DNA from: Spisula solida
Taxonomy: Eukaryota > Mollusca > Bivalvia > Venerida > Mactridae
Length of the DNA stretch: 64,000 bases
Direction of reading: 5' to 3'
NCBI GenBank assembly: GCA_947247005.1
Contig: OX365947.1
Coordinates: 5,995,030 to 6,059,029, forward strand
The translations under genes and the position numbers were made by a program. Positions 1 through 9,016 of the stretch are shown piece by piece. The first letter of the stretch is position 1. Every line of letters starts with the position of its first letter. The notes under the pieces are model-generated. The model worked only from the letters and a program-made list of their open reading frames with translations. It did not search any database and was not told where the DNA came from.

Positions 1-1098
1 GACAATTGGATTGACACTATAAATGATCATGAAGTTGGTGGAACTGTGTTCTTAGATCTAACTAAAGCCTTTGACCTTATCAACCATAAACTACTACTCA
101 AGAAATTGGAGTGTTATAAGCTAAGCCCTAAAACAATTAAGTGGTTTTTATCATACTTAACAGACCGTTTCCAAAAAGTTAGCATATCAGGTCAGTTGTC
201 AGATGCAAAAGGGTATAAATGCGGGAGTTCCGCAAGGATCAGTTTTAGGACCCTTACTTTTCATTATCTACATAAATGATCTTCCCCTCTATCAACATAA
301 TAACACAAAAATCGACTTGTTCGCTGATGACACAACACTGTCTGCTTCAGGTAAAACATTATGCGACGTTAACACATCCCTACAAGAGCAAGTTAACATC
401 ACTGAAACTTGGTGCACACAGAATGCCATGATACCAAATGCCCAAAAAACTTAAGTTATGTATGTTGCTGCATCTCACCAAAAGTTAAAAGACATATCTG
501 AATATGATGATTCAAATATAATACTTAACAATTAAGTGCTTTCAAATTCAAAAGAAGGAAAGCTGCTTGGTATATTTGTAGATCAAACTCTAACATGGAA
601 AAGGCAAGTTGGTCATGTTCTTAAAAAATGTAACTCTCTACTATACCTACTACTACGCATCAAACATTGTCTTAATATATATTCTCGTAAACTTTTCTTC
701 AATGCTTATATCCTGCCCCACCTCGACTATTGCTGTACAATTTGGGGGTCATGTGCCAAAGAACTCAGAGATGAACTTTAGAACTTTCAAAAAAGGGCAG
801 CTAGAGTAATTCTGGATAAACCGCATGACCATCCATCAGAAGAACTCTTCATTAAACTAAATTGGATGACAATTCATGAAATAATAACATATAAACAGCT
901 GTTTTAATGTATAACTCGATGCAAAATAAAGTCCCAAAATATCTAAGTGATGAATTTGTATTAAAAGCTAATCCTGGACTAAGATCAACAACGAATAAAG
1001 AGTTGGTTGTATCACATCCAAACATGGAATTCTTTAAGAAATCCTTTTCCTATTCAGGTGCATCTATTTGTATTGATATTCCATTACATATTAGATAG
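1..1098 (+). pseudogene. Broken LINE reverse transcriptase, 3' half
   Basis: This is the C-terminal part of a non-LTR retrotransposon reverse transcriptase, entering from the left edge of the window. The motifs [23 protein letters not shown] and FADD (about 320-331, the catalytic aspartate pair) are visible. They are followed by the usual downstream region (NAYILPHLDYC, then FQKRAARVIL, then the family's terminal SGASI..IP.HIR segment near 1060-1098). The frame shifts near 205-220 and is broken again by stops near 455, 535 and 780, so no functional polymerase can be made. The motif style fits the Jockey/CR1 group, but I cannot assign a family by eye. The same family supplies the fragments at 16.3-17.2, 42.6-43.1 and 55.2-55.6 kb. 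Confidence 0.9.
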
Positions 1099-1424
1099 GC
1101 AGAGAACACAAGTTCTTTTATTAGACAATTATTGAATTAGAAACACAATACTACATAATAATCTATGCATACATATCTCAATGTTAAAATTACAAAAATA
1201 TTTCGCTATTGTGCCTTTTTGTTAAACTTTGTTCATTTTGTATGTGCCATTCTGCAATTTCGTAGTCCAGCACAAGGCTGCTTCGTATCTTTCAAAAGTG
1301 CATGTACACTATATACATGTTGTAGATTGTCCTTGTGGTGTGTAATGACCGGTTGTTACTTTCTTGTCACCTGGTTCTCGTTCCGTTTTAGTTTGACTGA
1401 CTGAGGCGGCAGACTTTCGGGACG

Positions 1425-1556
1425 GGATGCCGTGTTTTTGTAGTTGCTAGATTTTTACGTTGGACATTGTCTGTGCCGCTTATATGTTTTCTGTGCCCGG
1501 CTGGTTAAGCTGAGTGCTGCCTTACTGTCTGACTTAATATTATCGTTTTTATACAA
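1425..1556 (+). repeat. R1 dispersed repeat, partial copy
   Basis: This copy carries the R1 diagnostic order: TTTTCTGTGCCCGGCTGGTT, then GAGTGCTGCCTT, then CTGTCTGACTTAATATTAT. R1 is defined here by comparing about a dozen copies in the window. Only the 3' portion is clear, and it lies inside the LINE 3' region. Confidence 0.6.
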
Positions 1557-1796
1557 CATATATACATATTGAACAGCACTTTTGTTCACAGTTGATTATT
1601 GATTTTGTATGTATACTACGCTATTTAATTATAGGTTAACGTTTTAAACAATACATGAGTATCCTATATTGTTAAGTTTAACTAATACTGTTTCATTTTC
1701 TTTATAAATTTGTTTGTATATTATCATGTATTTACTATGTAGACCATATTGAAAATTGGTATAACACCAAATATGTTATCTACTATAAATAAAGTC

Positions 1797-1826
1797 GTTA
1801 CTTACTTACTTACTTACTTACTTACA
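1797..1826 (+). repeat. (TTAC)n LINE tail
   Basis: About seven TTAC units follow directly after an AATAAA-containing LINE end. They mark the 3' terminus of the element. Confidence 0.85.
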
Positions 1827-1829
1827 TTA

Positions 1830-2196
1830 TTGTGTTGCAGCCACAAGGGCGCAGGTGCATCCTCTACCAGTGCAGATACAGGACGATCTGACCGGGGGGA
1901 CAGACTGAGAAGAAGCCCCTGAAGGGAGAGAGATACATTATATACATGCATGTCCGGCGGTGCAGAAGTGCGCATAGCTCTTATTTCGAATAGACAGCCT
2001 GGTTCTTTAATGTGCCCGGTGTATAGCACCGATACACAGCTTCCTGACACTTCCAGATACTTTGCAGACCACACGGCCAGATATAGCGGGAAATATCATA
2101 GATATTTCAGAAATGTCAAGTTCCGATGCCAGGGATTGAACCCACGACCTCTGGATTGACATCCGAGTGCGTTACCACTGAGATAAATCCGCTTAT
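1830..2196 (-). mobile_element. tRNA-headed SINE-like element
   Basis: Read on the minus strand, 2196-2124 looks like a degraded tRNA. The A-box-like segment is TCTCAGTGGTAACGCACTC and the B-box-like segment is GTGGGTTCAATCCC. The cloverleaf stems do not close properly, so this is not a working tRNA gene. The downstream ~290 bp (to about 1830, just beyond the LINE tail) is moderately GC-rich and unlike its surroundings; I read it as the SINE body. The exact 3' end is not clear. It marks the left limit of visible homology to the right arm. Confidence 0.55.
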
Positions 2197-2199
2197 AAT

Positions 2200-2812
2200 A
2201 TGTGAGCATTGTGTTATTGGTTATTTGCAATTGTGCTAATGTCTATGTGTAATTGTGCTTATGTGGACGTATTGCTTGCTGTGGTTTTAGTTTATTTCTG
2301 TACATGGCATATCTTCACGTTATTGTTTATGTATTGTTTGTGTTAATGTACTACAGGGGGAGTAAACATTTCGCCATTGTACTACTTCAAATTTTACAAT
2401 GGTGTTGCTCAATTAATGTACATGAATGAGGGGTATTCGGGAAGGGTCGTAATATTTCCTGATATTTTTATGAAATTGTCTACATTGCAGCTACAAGTTA
2501 CATGTATTCATTACATATAATAGTAATACTAATATTGTTAAAAAAAACGATACATTATATTGCTATGATCGAAGCACAATGACGTCAATATTCAGTAGAT
2601 CTACGAGTTTGCATACCATCTGCGAACGATATTACACTGTCAAACTGGTCTTTTGGCATATTGACGTTTACCAACGACGCCATTCCTGGTCATCACGGTT
2701 AATGTGCTTTTAGTTGTAATGGTCTTCCCTGTTTGACTTAATATTATCTTTTTGAAACTAATGAATTCAGAACAACATGTTGTGTCTTGTTAGGCTAAGA
2801 TAATACTAAATA
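2200..2812. other. Non-coding outer flank of the left arm
   Basis: There is no gene here. 2,290-2,400 is the inverse of 63,280-63,400 but with only one or two units of what is a long minisatellite at the right end. 2,622-2,700 mirrors 62,880-62,995. A stub of R1 (about 2,705-2,755, ending GACTTAATATTATC) matches a full R1 copy on the right side. Confidence 0.6.
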
Positions 2813-2979
2813 CAGTGAAGTTCCGCTAATAAGACCAGTCAAAAAGGTGGTCTTAATAGCGAATCGGTCTTATTAGCGGACCTTTATTGTTCTGAATTCA
2901 ATACTTTGGGACCTTAAACTGGCAAAAATCTGCATGATTTCAAAATAATTAAAGTGGTCTTATTAGCGGAACTTTACTG
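2813..2979. mobile_element. 167-bp MITE with pogo/Tc1-like terminal inverted repeats
   Basis: It starts CAGTGAAGTTCCGCTAATAA and ends with the inverse (..TTATTAGCGGAACTTTACTG), flanked on both sides by TA (2811-2812 and 2980-2981). TA target duplication and CAGT termini are hallmarks of Tc1/mariner-pogo class elements. It has no coding capacity. An inner copy of the motif GGTCTTATTAGCGGAC lies near 2865-2882. A truncated second copy occurs at 16,138-16,264. Confidence 0.85.
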
Positions 2980-2981
2980 TA

Positions 2982-3644
2982 CTAAATACATATATAGAGA
3001 GGCAGTAAATACAAAAACATGTATAGTGCTACTTAATAAATGAGCTAGATAATGAAGCCATACTGCATCCGTAGCCATACTACGCTTCAGACCTGGGTGT
3101 TGTATTATTAAAAGCATTTACGCCAGCGTAACTCTAAGTTTGAGTTAATATTGCTACGTCGATAATACTTGCGCAAATGCGTTTTACTAAGTAATGTTCT
3201 GTCGTAAGTGTTGGCGTATTTATACGCAAAGTAAGAGCGACCCTAAGGTAACAAATATGAACACAGTGAAGAAAAGTTGACACTCACTGTTAATTTTGGC
3301 TGCCATATGTTTTATAGACTGTGATTAGTAACAAAAACAGGGTCAATTATAAAACAAAATGTGCATTGAGTCTGAACGTTTATGTATATTTATTTATTTA
3401 TTCTGGTTCGCGCTCTATTTTGGGATATTGTTGTCCGGCCTACGTTCAATGTTCAATAACTTTACGTAAACGTATGCAACAACTTGCGTTCGTATAATAA
3501 AACGCTCTTCGACATTTGCGTATGAGCAATGCGTATACGTAGATTTAAGTGACATATACACAATGTAAGTAAAACTGTACCCTGGTGCCTTGCGAGTTTA
3601 GCCTTTCCATCGCCGTCATAACAAATAGAGAAAACCAAAAATAT
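2982..3644. other. Non-coding, mirrored in right arm
   Basis: I see no gene. 3,030-3,150 is the inverse of 61,990-62,095. 3,130-3,540 is unusually rich in TACGC/GCGTA words (for example ATTTACGCCAGCGTAAC near 3,117), suggesting an old palindromic MITE, but I could not fix its ends. Confidence 0.5.
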
Positions 3645-3895
3645 TATATTAAGTCAGACAGGGAAGACAGCGGTCAACTTAACCAGCCGAGCACAGAAAA
3701 CAGTAAAACGCACAAAGCACAGAAAACAGTAAAACGCACAAAGCACAGTGCCCAACTGAACTAACCGAGCACATGAAACATAAAACACATACAAGGCACA
3801 ATGCCCAACTAAACAAGCAAAGATCCGCCCAATTCAAAGCTGTCGAAAAGTCTAATAAATTATTACTAGACTAGCTGAATGACCAAGAAAATTAA
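3645..3895 (-). repeat. R1 dispersed repeat
   Basis: On the plus strand it reads TTAAGTCAGACAGGGAAG, then ACTTAACCAGCCGAGCACAG, then CACAATGCCCAACT, then GATCCGCCC and AGCTGAATGACC, the reverse of the R1 order. A ~30-bp stretch (CACAGAAAACAGTAAAACG..) is duplicated inside this copy, near 3,695-3,745. Confidence 0.75.
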
Positions 3896-4385
3896 TGAAA
3901 GTTCCGTTTATGTAACATGCCTGCCAGTGGTTATTCGGGTGTTTATTATGAGATTCCAAACATAAAAACTTATAAATCTGCTTCCAAGCTTGGTTCACTG
4001 ACACGAGTATGGTGCGAGGTACTCTTGAGAATATTTTGAGGAAGTGTGACTTTCGTTTTTGCTTACCATAACGGCATTCTGAGCATTCAGTTGTCCCACT
4101 CAAGCTTACCTGACGCGACTACAGCAACATTGCAATACAAAGCCACACAGAAACGGTGGCAGCGCCTGGCCACCCACGCAAGTGTCAGACATAAAACGAA
4201 CCATCCATATCCCACAAAAAGAATATTTCAAGCAAGTCTTTATATTCACACCGCAATGAATGACATACTGTGGACTTTGAATTTCGTACATAAATAACCA
4301 TTGATGAAGGGAGGTAATTATCTACTAAGTTTAACATTTTAATTACCTTTCAATACATTAGTAAACAAATAACCACACCATGAAT
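3896..4385. other. P4H upstream region containing repeat R2
   Basis: There is no gene. 4,137-4,310 is a dispersed repeat (R2) sharing CAAAGCCACAC, CAGCGCCT, CATCCATATCC and GCAATGAATGACA with 38,630-38,803 and, truncated, 53,400-53,506, all on the plus strand. Unlike the bulk of the arm it has no counterpart upstream of the right P4H gene. The remainder is unrecognised. Confidence 0.6.
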
Positions 4386-4412
4386 CGATGATTATAAAGC
4401 CTTCGGGATATA
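4379..4412 (+). promoter_or_regulatory. Candidate core promoter block of left P4H
   Basis: A TATAAA (4393-4398) is followed by GCCTTCGGGATA, about 100 bp before the start codon. The same block, ATCGATGA..TTA.TAAGCCTTCGGGATA, is kept upstream of the right gene (61,193-61,230), where TATAAAG reads TATTAAG. Conservation between the two promoters is visible; the promoter role is inferred and no start site can be seen. Confidence 0.35.
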
Positions 4413-4499
4413 CATGTATACTTTAATTTTGTTTTATTATTTCCGCGTAAAATTGATATCGCGAAAACATTCGTTGAAAGATAAGGTGTTAAGTCCACC

Positions 4500-6886
4500 A
4501 TGTTTCAAAGGTTTATTTCTGTGTTTGGACTTTACTTTGTACTAAGCGAGACTATTGTCTTATCTGTCGCTCATTTCACAACTAATTCAAACGATTTACA
4601 AAATCGTTTCGATTATGTCAAGAACAGCGACGTGTTAACATCACTTGCTAACTTTATTGAAACCGAGGAAAACAACATATATGTACTCAAACAGCTTACG
4701 GAAATACTTGATCATGATGAATCCTTCAAAGCAACGGAAGCTAATCGGTCGCATCATCCCAGGAACGTATTAGAAATAATCAGGCGACATGCTTTACCAC
4801 TTCCGGCTACTGTCCAAGAGATACATGAACGATCGAGAACAAATGTGTTTGACAAAATTACATGGAATGACTTTCTATACCAGATGCCGAACTCAAGTGA
4901 TCTTGGCTTTTTCACTAAAGGTATGCTTATAGTTAGTGAGTTACGTAATCACAAAATATATAATAGCAAATTGGACAGGGATTGTAACGTTCAACAGAAA
5001 TACACTACTCGTACAACGTGTAATATTAACGTACGAGGTGTGAATGACAAGTTCATGGACTGATTTCGTTGTAACTAAAAGCAACGTAATGAAGATTTAA
5101 AAATTACATAGGCATGAAGTATCATTCGCTAAACACTGAATCACGACGTTAGATTACTTCAATATTTCATGACGTTTTACCAAGTGAAGGCCATATTTTA
5201 AATCGTATTTTGCCAGAGGTACTGACTTTTCATGTCGTTGGATTCATTTGGTAAATATTACAACATACCAACGTTACGGGAATGTACCCCCAGTGTTTCC
5301 ATGGCTACATCTGAGTGTCCGTGGCGACACATTATTTTACCAAATTAAAATATTTTGTACTTAATCCATTGCATACATTTAGTGGCAATATGTGTGCAAT
5401 TTTCAGAATTATCGTACATAACATGGCATAATAATAGAAAAAGTCCACGAATTTATCATACAACCCTTGTATAACAACGTTTGTTTGCAATTATTAGAGA
5501 AGTTGCGGCATAGAAAGTGTACGATTATCTATACATGCAGATCAATTATGTCATACAGGAGTATGTCGTTTCTATAACTAAAGAACACGTGGCTGACTAG
5601 ATTAGATTGTAGATGTTTTACGTTACGTTTATATGTGGATGGGAGGAGAAATTATGTTTGCTACGTAGTAGAGGTCGGATTATTTCTTTTTAGGATTGGT
5701 ACGACTTATGGATGTTTATAACCTGGAGGCAATGACAGTCAAAAATGGACATATTCTACGACACGTATCACGTGATCTCAATCTTGACGAAATAGCTGAC
5801 ATCGGATTTATATCTAAAGAATATGCATTGGCTGGTGCTATTGATGGTGATATGATTAGTGTTATATTGGACTGGTTATATCTTGGCTCATCTCTAGCAG
5901 AAGCCGCCGATAAAAAAGACATTCGCTACAAATTTGAAGTTGCCTTGCTTGAAATTGTACGGTTTATGATGAGACGTGACGACTGTCTGTGTTCAACGGA
6001 TATGGAGAGGGCACATAATATATGGAAGCAAAATAACCCTGACCATCAACTTCCACAGTATAACTGGACATGTGATGCCAACATTAAACCAGGAAAATGT
6101 CAGAAAAACATTAACAAAAACACAAAAGAATGGGAAAACTTTTCCAATTTATGTCAACAAAAGCAAGCTGTTCATTTTAAAGAAAGACACGTCCATCTAC
6201 CGGTTGAATATCAGTATTGCAAATTTGATCATAATAATCATCCTTGGTTGTTATTGCAGCCCATTAAAGTGGAAATCCGCAGTCCAAAATATCCATATAA
6301 TATGATAGAATTTCATGACATTCTTTCTGATAATGAAATGGAGTATTTAAAGTATCACGCCGACGGTAATATGACCAGAGGATTAATTGAGTTTAAAGAT
6401 GGATACGGTATAGTAAGTGACGTTCGAATTGGTGAAAACTCCCATCTTCCACATGAAAAGCACGACTCCCCAGTCATGAAGCGCATCTGGGCCCGTTTAT
6501 CCGCCATTTCGAATTTGACATTGAACCATGAAACGACGGAGGTGATACGACTTGCAAACTATGCGACCACTGGATATTTTGCTTCTCATGTCGATTTCCA
6601 TTTGGATAGAAAAGTGGAAGAAAATAATAGATTCGTCACATTTTTGTTGTATCTTAATGATGTTGACGGTGGTGAGACAGTGTTTCCTTTCATCAACGTT
6701 CGAATGAAAGCAAGACGTGGTAGAGGGTTTATGTTCAACAACTTGTTTAGGAACAATATCGGCATGCTCGACTCACGTCATTGTAGTTGCCCGGTGGTCA
6801 CTGGCGACAAATGGATTGTTACTCATTGGGCATATAGATACGGACATGAATTTTCTCACAAATGTTCGCTGAATAAGTACGAATGA
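4500..6886 (+). CDS. Prolyl 4-hydroxylase alpha subunit, left copy (two exons, 537 aa)
   Basis: It hydroxylates proline in X-Pro-Gly collagen-like or other Pro-rich secreted proteins in the ER lumen, using Fe(II), 2-oxoglutarate, O2 and ascorbate; family members normally partner with PDI. The exons are 4500-4920 and 5694-6886. The first ends AAAG|GTATGC and the second follows TTTCTTTTTAG, and phase-1 joining restores ..FFTKGLVRLMDVYNL. The start is ATG in CCACCATG. Residues 1-24 look like a signal peptide. About 30-140 is the N-terminal P4H alpha domain, about 142-260 the peptide-binding helical region, and about 340-530 the dioxygenase domain. The catalytic residues are present: HVD (His439, Asp441), His503 and Lys513, with the +10 His-Lys spacing of animal P4HA. 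The Cys pair equivalent to the family's C-terminal disulphide is also kept (Cys506/Cys531). The length matches the usual ~534 aa. Two coding exons is few for this family. Confidence 0.95.
4921..5693 (+). other. Intron of left P4H gene
   Basis: This 773-bp phase-1 intron has GT..AG ends (GTATGC..TTTTTAG). The paralogous intron on the right is 328 bp at the identical position. Part of the excess, about 5,040-5,115, resembles 58,735-58,810 in the same orientation (ACTAAAA.CAACGTAATGAAGATTTAAA shared in two pieces). Some inserted repeat therefore explains the length difference. Confidence 0.85.
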
Positions 6887-7885
6887 GGCTACTTGTAGTC
6901 ATTGGTGTTTTTTCTTTTGTGTATCTACATGTTTTATTGATGTAAATATATTTTCCTGTTGGACGTAATTCGCCTGTCTACCAGCAGCTGTATATACGTA
7001 TCATCTAATACTGTGTGTCTCGAATTTCTGTTCTATTGTATATGTATCTACATGCCATTAAATTTAATATATATTCATGATTCCAAATTTGTTCCCCGCG
7101 TCAGCACAAATCAATGGATTAGAACATTCGATGTATGCACGTATATACATGTAGCTGCTTTTTGATATTCTGTGTGTGCTTATACTGTATGTAAAATACG
7201 TGAATGTATGTATATATTTTGTTTTGGCCATCTTTTTTTATTATGTAAATGGTCAATTGTATTTCAAATGCCGATTATACCAATTAAACTGTAAACTGGT
7301 GTATGCTTTATTCACTGATATATTATAAAATATACAAACACATGTAACAAGTGGTTTACCATTGAGCTTTTTATAGTCATTGGTGTATGTTTTATACAAT
7401 GATATACATTTGTATTACAAAATATACATACACATGTAAAAAGTGGTTTACCATTCAGCTTTTTATAGTCATTGCTATATGCTTTATACAATGATATACA
7501 TTTGTATTTAGTAATTCCTGTATTTATAGACTGTAGTAACATCAGCATTCCAACTGCCCATAATCCTGGCAAAATTCAACATTTTGATAAAAATTAGTCA
7601 CGATCATGAAATTAAAAAAAAATTTGATTTAGACATTCCCACTTCTAATATTGTTAACTTTCCATTTAAAAATATAGATTTTGTTTTTCATGTATGTATA
7701 TATGTTATTTTGTTATAGTGATGAGCTGTATATGCTTAAGCTAAATAAACTGTTTGTTCTGTTCTGTTCTGTTCTGTATTGCAAAATATACACACACATG
7801 TAAAAAGTGGTTTACCATTCAGCTTTTTATAGTCATTAACGTATATTTTATTCACTGATGTAAATTATTATTACAAAACACATGT
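6887..7885 (+). repeat. P4H 3' flank with ~92-bp tandem repeat
   Basis: A unit built around AGCTTTTTATAGTCATTG followed by TTATACAATGATATACA occurs at about 7,300-7,870. The period is 92 bp between 7,365 and 7,457. A third unit is split by a ~272-bp insertion. The segment just after the P4H stop codon (GAGGCTACTTGTAGTCATTGGTG) is a diverged copy of the same unit, so the array seems to have grown out of the gene's own 3' end. An ATTAAA at 7283-7288 could serve as a poly(A) signal. The right gene has a two-unit version (period ~84) at 59,030-59,168. Confidence 0.7.
7509..7782 (+). mobile_element. LINE 3' end with (TTCTG)n tail
   Basis: This inserts into the 92-bp array between two TGTATT sequences (probable target duplication). 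It ends GCTAAATAAACTG followed by about five TTCTG/GTTCT units. That structure, AATAAA plus a short tandem tail, matches a 5'-truncated LINE. It has no recognisable coding sequence. Confidence 0.65.
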
Positions 7886-8450
7886 TTTGGGAGAACGACG
7901 TTGCGATGGTAAGATTGTACGTGTAAGTGTAGTGTATTTCGTCACCAAGTTATGTGTACATCGTATACTGTATGTAGTACAGATCATGAGACAGACCAAG
8001 CCATTTTACTTTTGTGTAATACGTCACAAATGTTCAAGCGACTTTATGTATCTTTGATCTGTTATTGTAAATTAATGCTATTGTGGTGAATATCTTGTGC
8101 TTGTGCAATTTTTATGTTAAATAAAGTCTAACAACTTAACATACATCATCAATGCAATGGCACGACAATTTTCAGATCAGATGGCAAATATCGACGAACT
8201 TTATTTACACTCGTATCGATTCAAGCGGAAATCATGCTTCAACTGCTACGTGTTTTATCACGCACATGCTTTGTTTCACACGCAAATTCAATACACGTAC
8301 ATCTACTATCATATTCACCAAATGTCTTATCCATCGGCTAGATTTTATAATGTGGTCGGTCTGGTTTTCAAATTCCGTGGTGAGATCTGAACACTTCCAT
8401 GTAGCTTTGTGTATGTTCTGGTGTATGAAGAAAGTTTCTCGAATGATGTA
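7886..8450. other. Non-coding, mirrored near 58.8-59.0 kb
   Basis: I see no gene. 7,860-8,040 mirrors 58,830-59,000. TTAAATAAAGTC at 8,113 resembles the LINE terminus seen elsewhere and may be the end of another LINE fragment, or a late poly(A) signal for the left P4H transcript. Confidence 0.5.
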
Positions 8451-8579
8451 GTTATTCTGGTAGCAGAGAAATCATCTCCCCACTTTCATTGATAACTCCC
8501 CGTACATCACTTCCCATTGTAAATGGGCCTACGCCATCCTCGGCAACCTTCGGGTTAACATCTCCCATCATTGTCATTG

Positions 8580-8995
8580 CAGCACTGTCTACAACTGATG
8601 GTAAAAGTTGTAATTGTCCATCACTGTCTGCAACTGGTGGAAGAAGTTGTAATTTTTCATCACTGTCTTCCACTGGTGGTAGACTTGTCATTGTCCGTCA
8701 CTGTCTGCAACTGATGGTAGAAATTGTCATTGTCCATCACTGTCTGCAACTGATGGTGGAAGTTGACATTGTCCTCCTTTTCAGGCAGGTTTGTTTGCAC
8801 ATAGCATTGTATGACTGTAACCATTTGAAACTTAAACTGAAAGCGAGCTGTGGGAATCCTGTCGATTATTGTTCGCCATCCAATAGGCTTCTGAGAGCGG
8901 TTTTATTCATCATCAGGCCAACTTCATTCCCATGTTGCGCACCCGGATTTCTTGTAGCACACAATGTTATTGCCTCGAAGTCGTCATTGAATAGT
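8580..8995 (-). pseudogene. LINE endonuclease remnant with internal 39-bp repeats
   Basis: On the minus strand it reads as a decayed APE-type endonuclease of a non-LTR retrotransposon. The intact-looking right copies spell GVGLIM-like, EWGPIIDRI, TARIQF and CYAPTNLPD, a signature of this domain. Here the frame is broken. The part encoding NFYHQLQTVMDN has been tandemly copied about four or five times (8,582-8,770) with a 39-bp, 13-codon period (CACTGTCTGCAACTGATGG as read on plus). Homologues are at 31.78-32.48, 46.08-46.77 and 58.49-58.72 kb. Confidence 0.75.
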
Positions 8996-9016
8996 CTGGC
9001 AGGAAAAAACGAATGA

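Larger units (their letters stand above)
1..1826 (+). mobile_element. LINE (non-LTR retrotransposon), 5'-truncated by window edge
   Basis: This is the whole LINE remnant: degraded RT coding sequence to about 1100, then an AT-rich 3' untranslated part, then AAATAAAGTCGTTACTTAC at the end. The terminus is a short (TTAC)n run at about 1797-1826, typical of LINEs that end in a microsatellite instead of poly(A). The ending AAATAAAGTC recurs at other LINE termini in this window (minus strand at 42,641 and 55,164; plus strand near 8,117 and 9,993), which supports one family or related families. A copy of the dispersed R1 repeat appears to sit in the 3' part (about 1425-1556). Confidence 0.75.

Noticed and set aside
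2124..2196. Possible functional tRNA gene (minus strand)
   Set aside because: A- and B-box-like sequences exist, but the acceptor and T stems do not pair. It is better explained as a SINE head.
8452..8691. Reverse 79-codon frame with 13-residue repeats (PVADSDGQLQLLP type)
   Set aside because: It is the wrong strand phase of the LINE endonuclease 39-bp repeats and is not kept in other copies.
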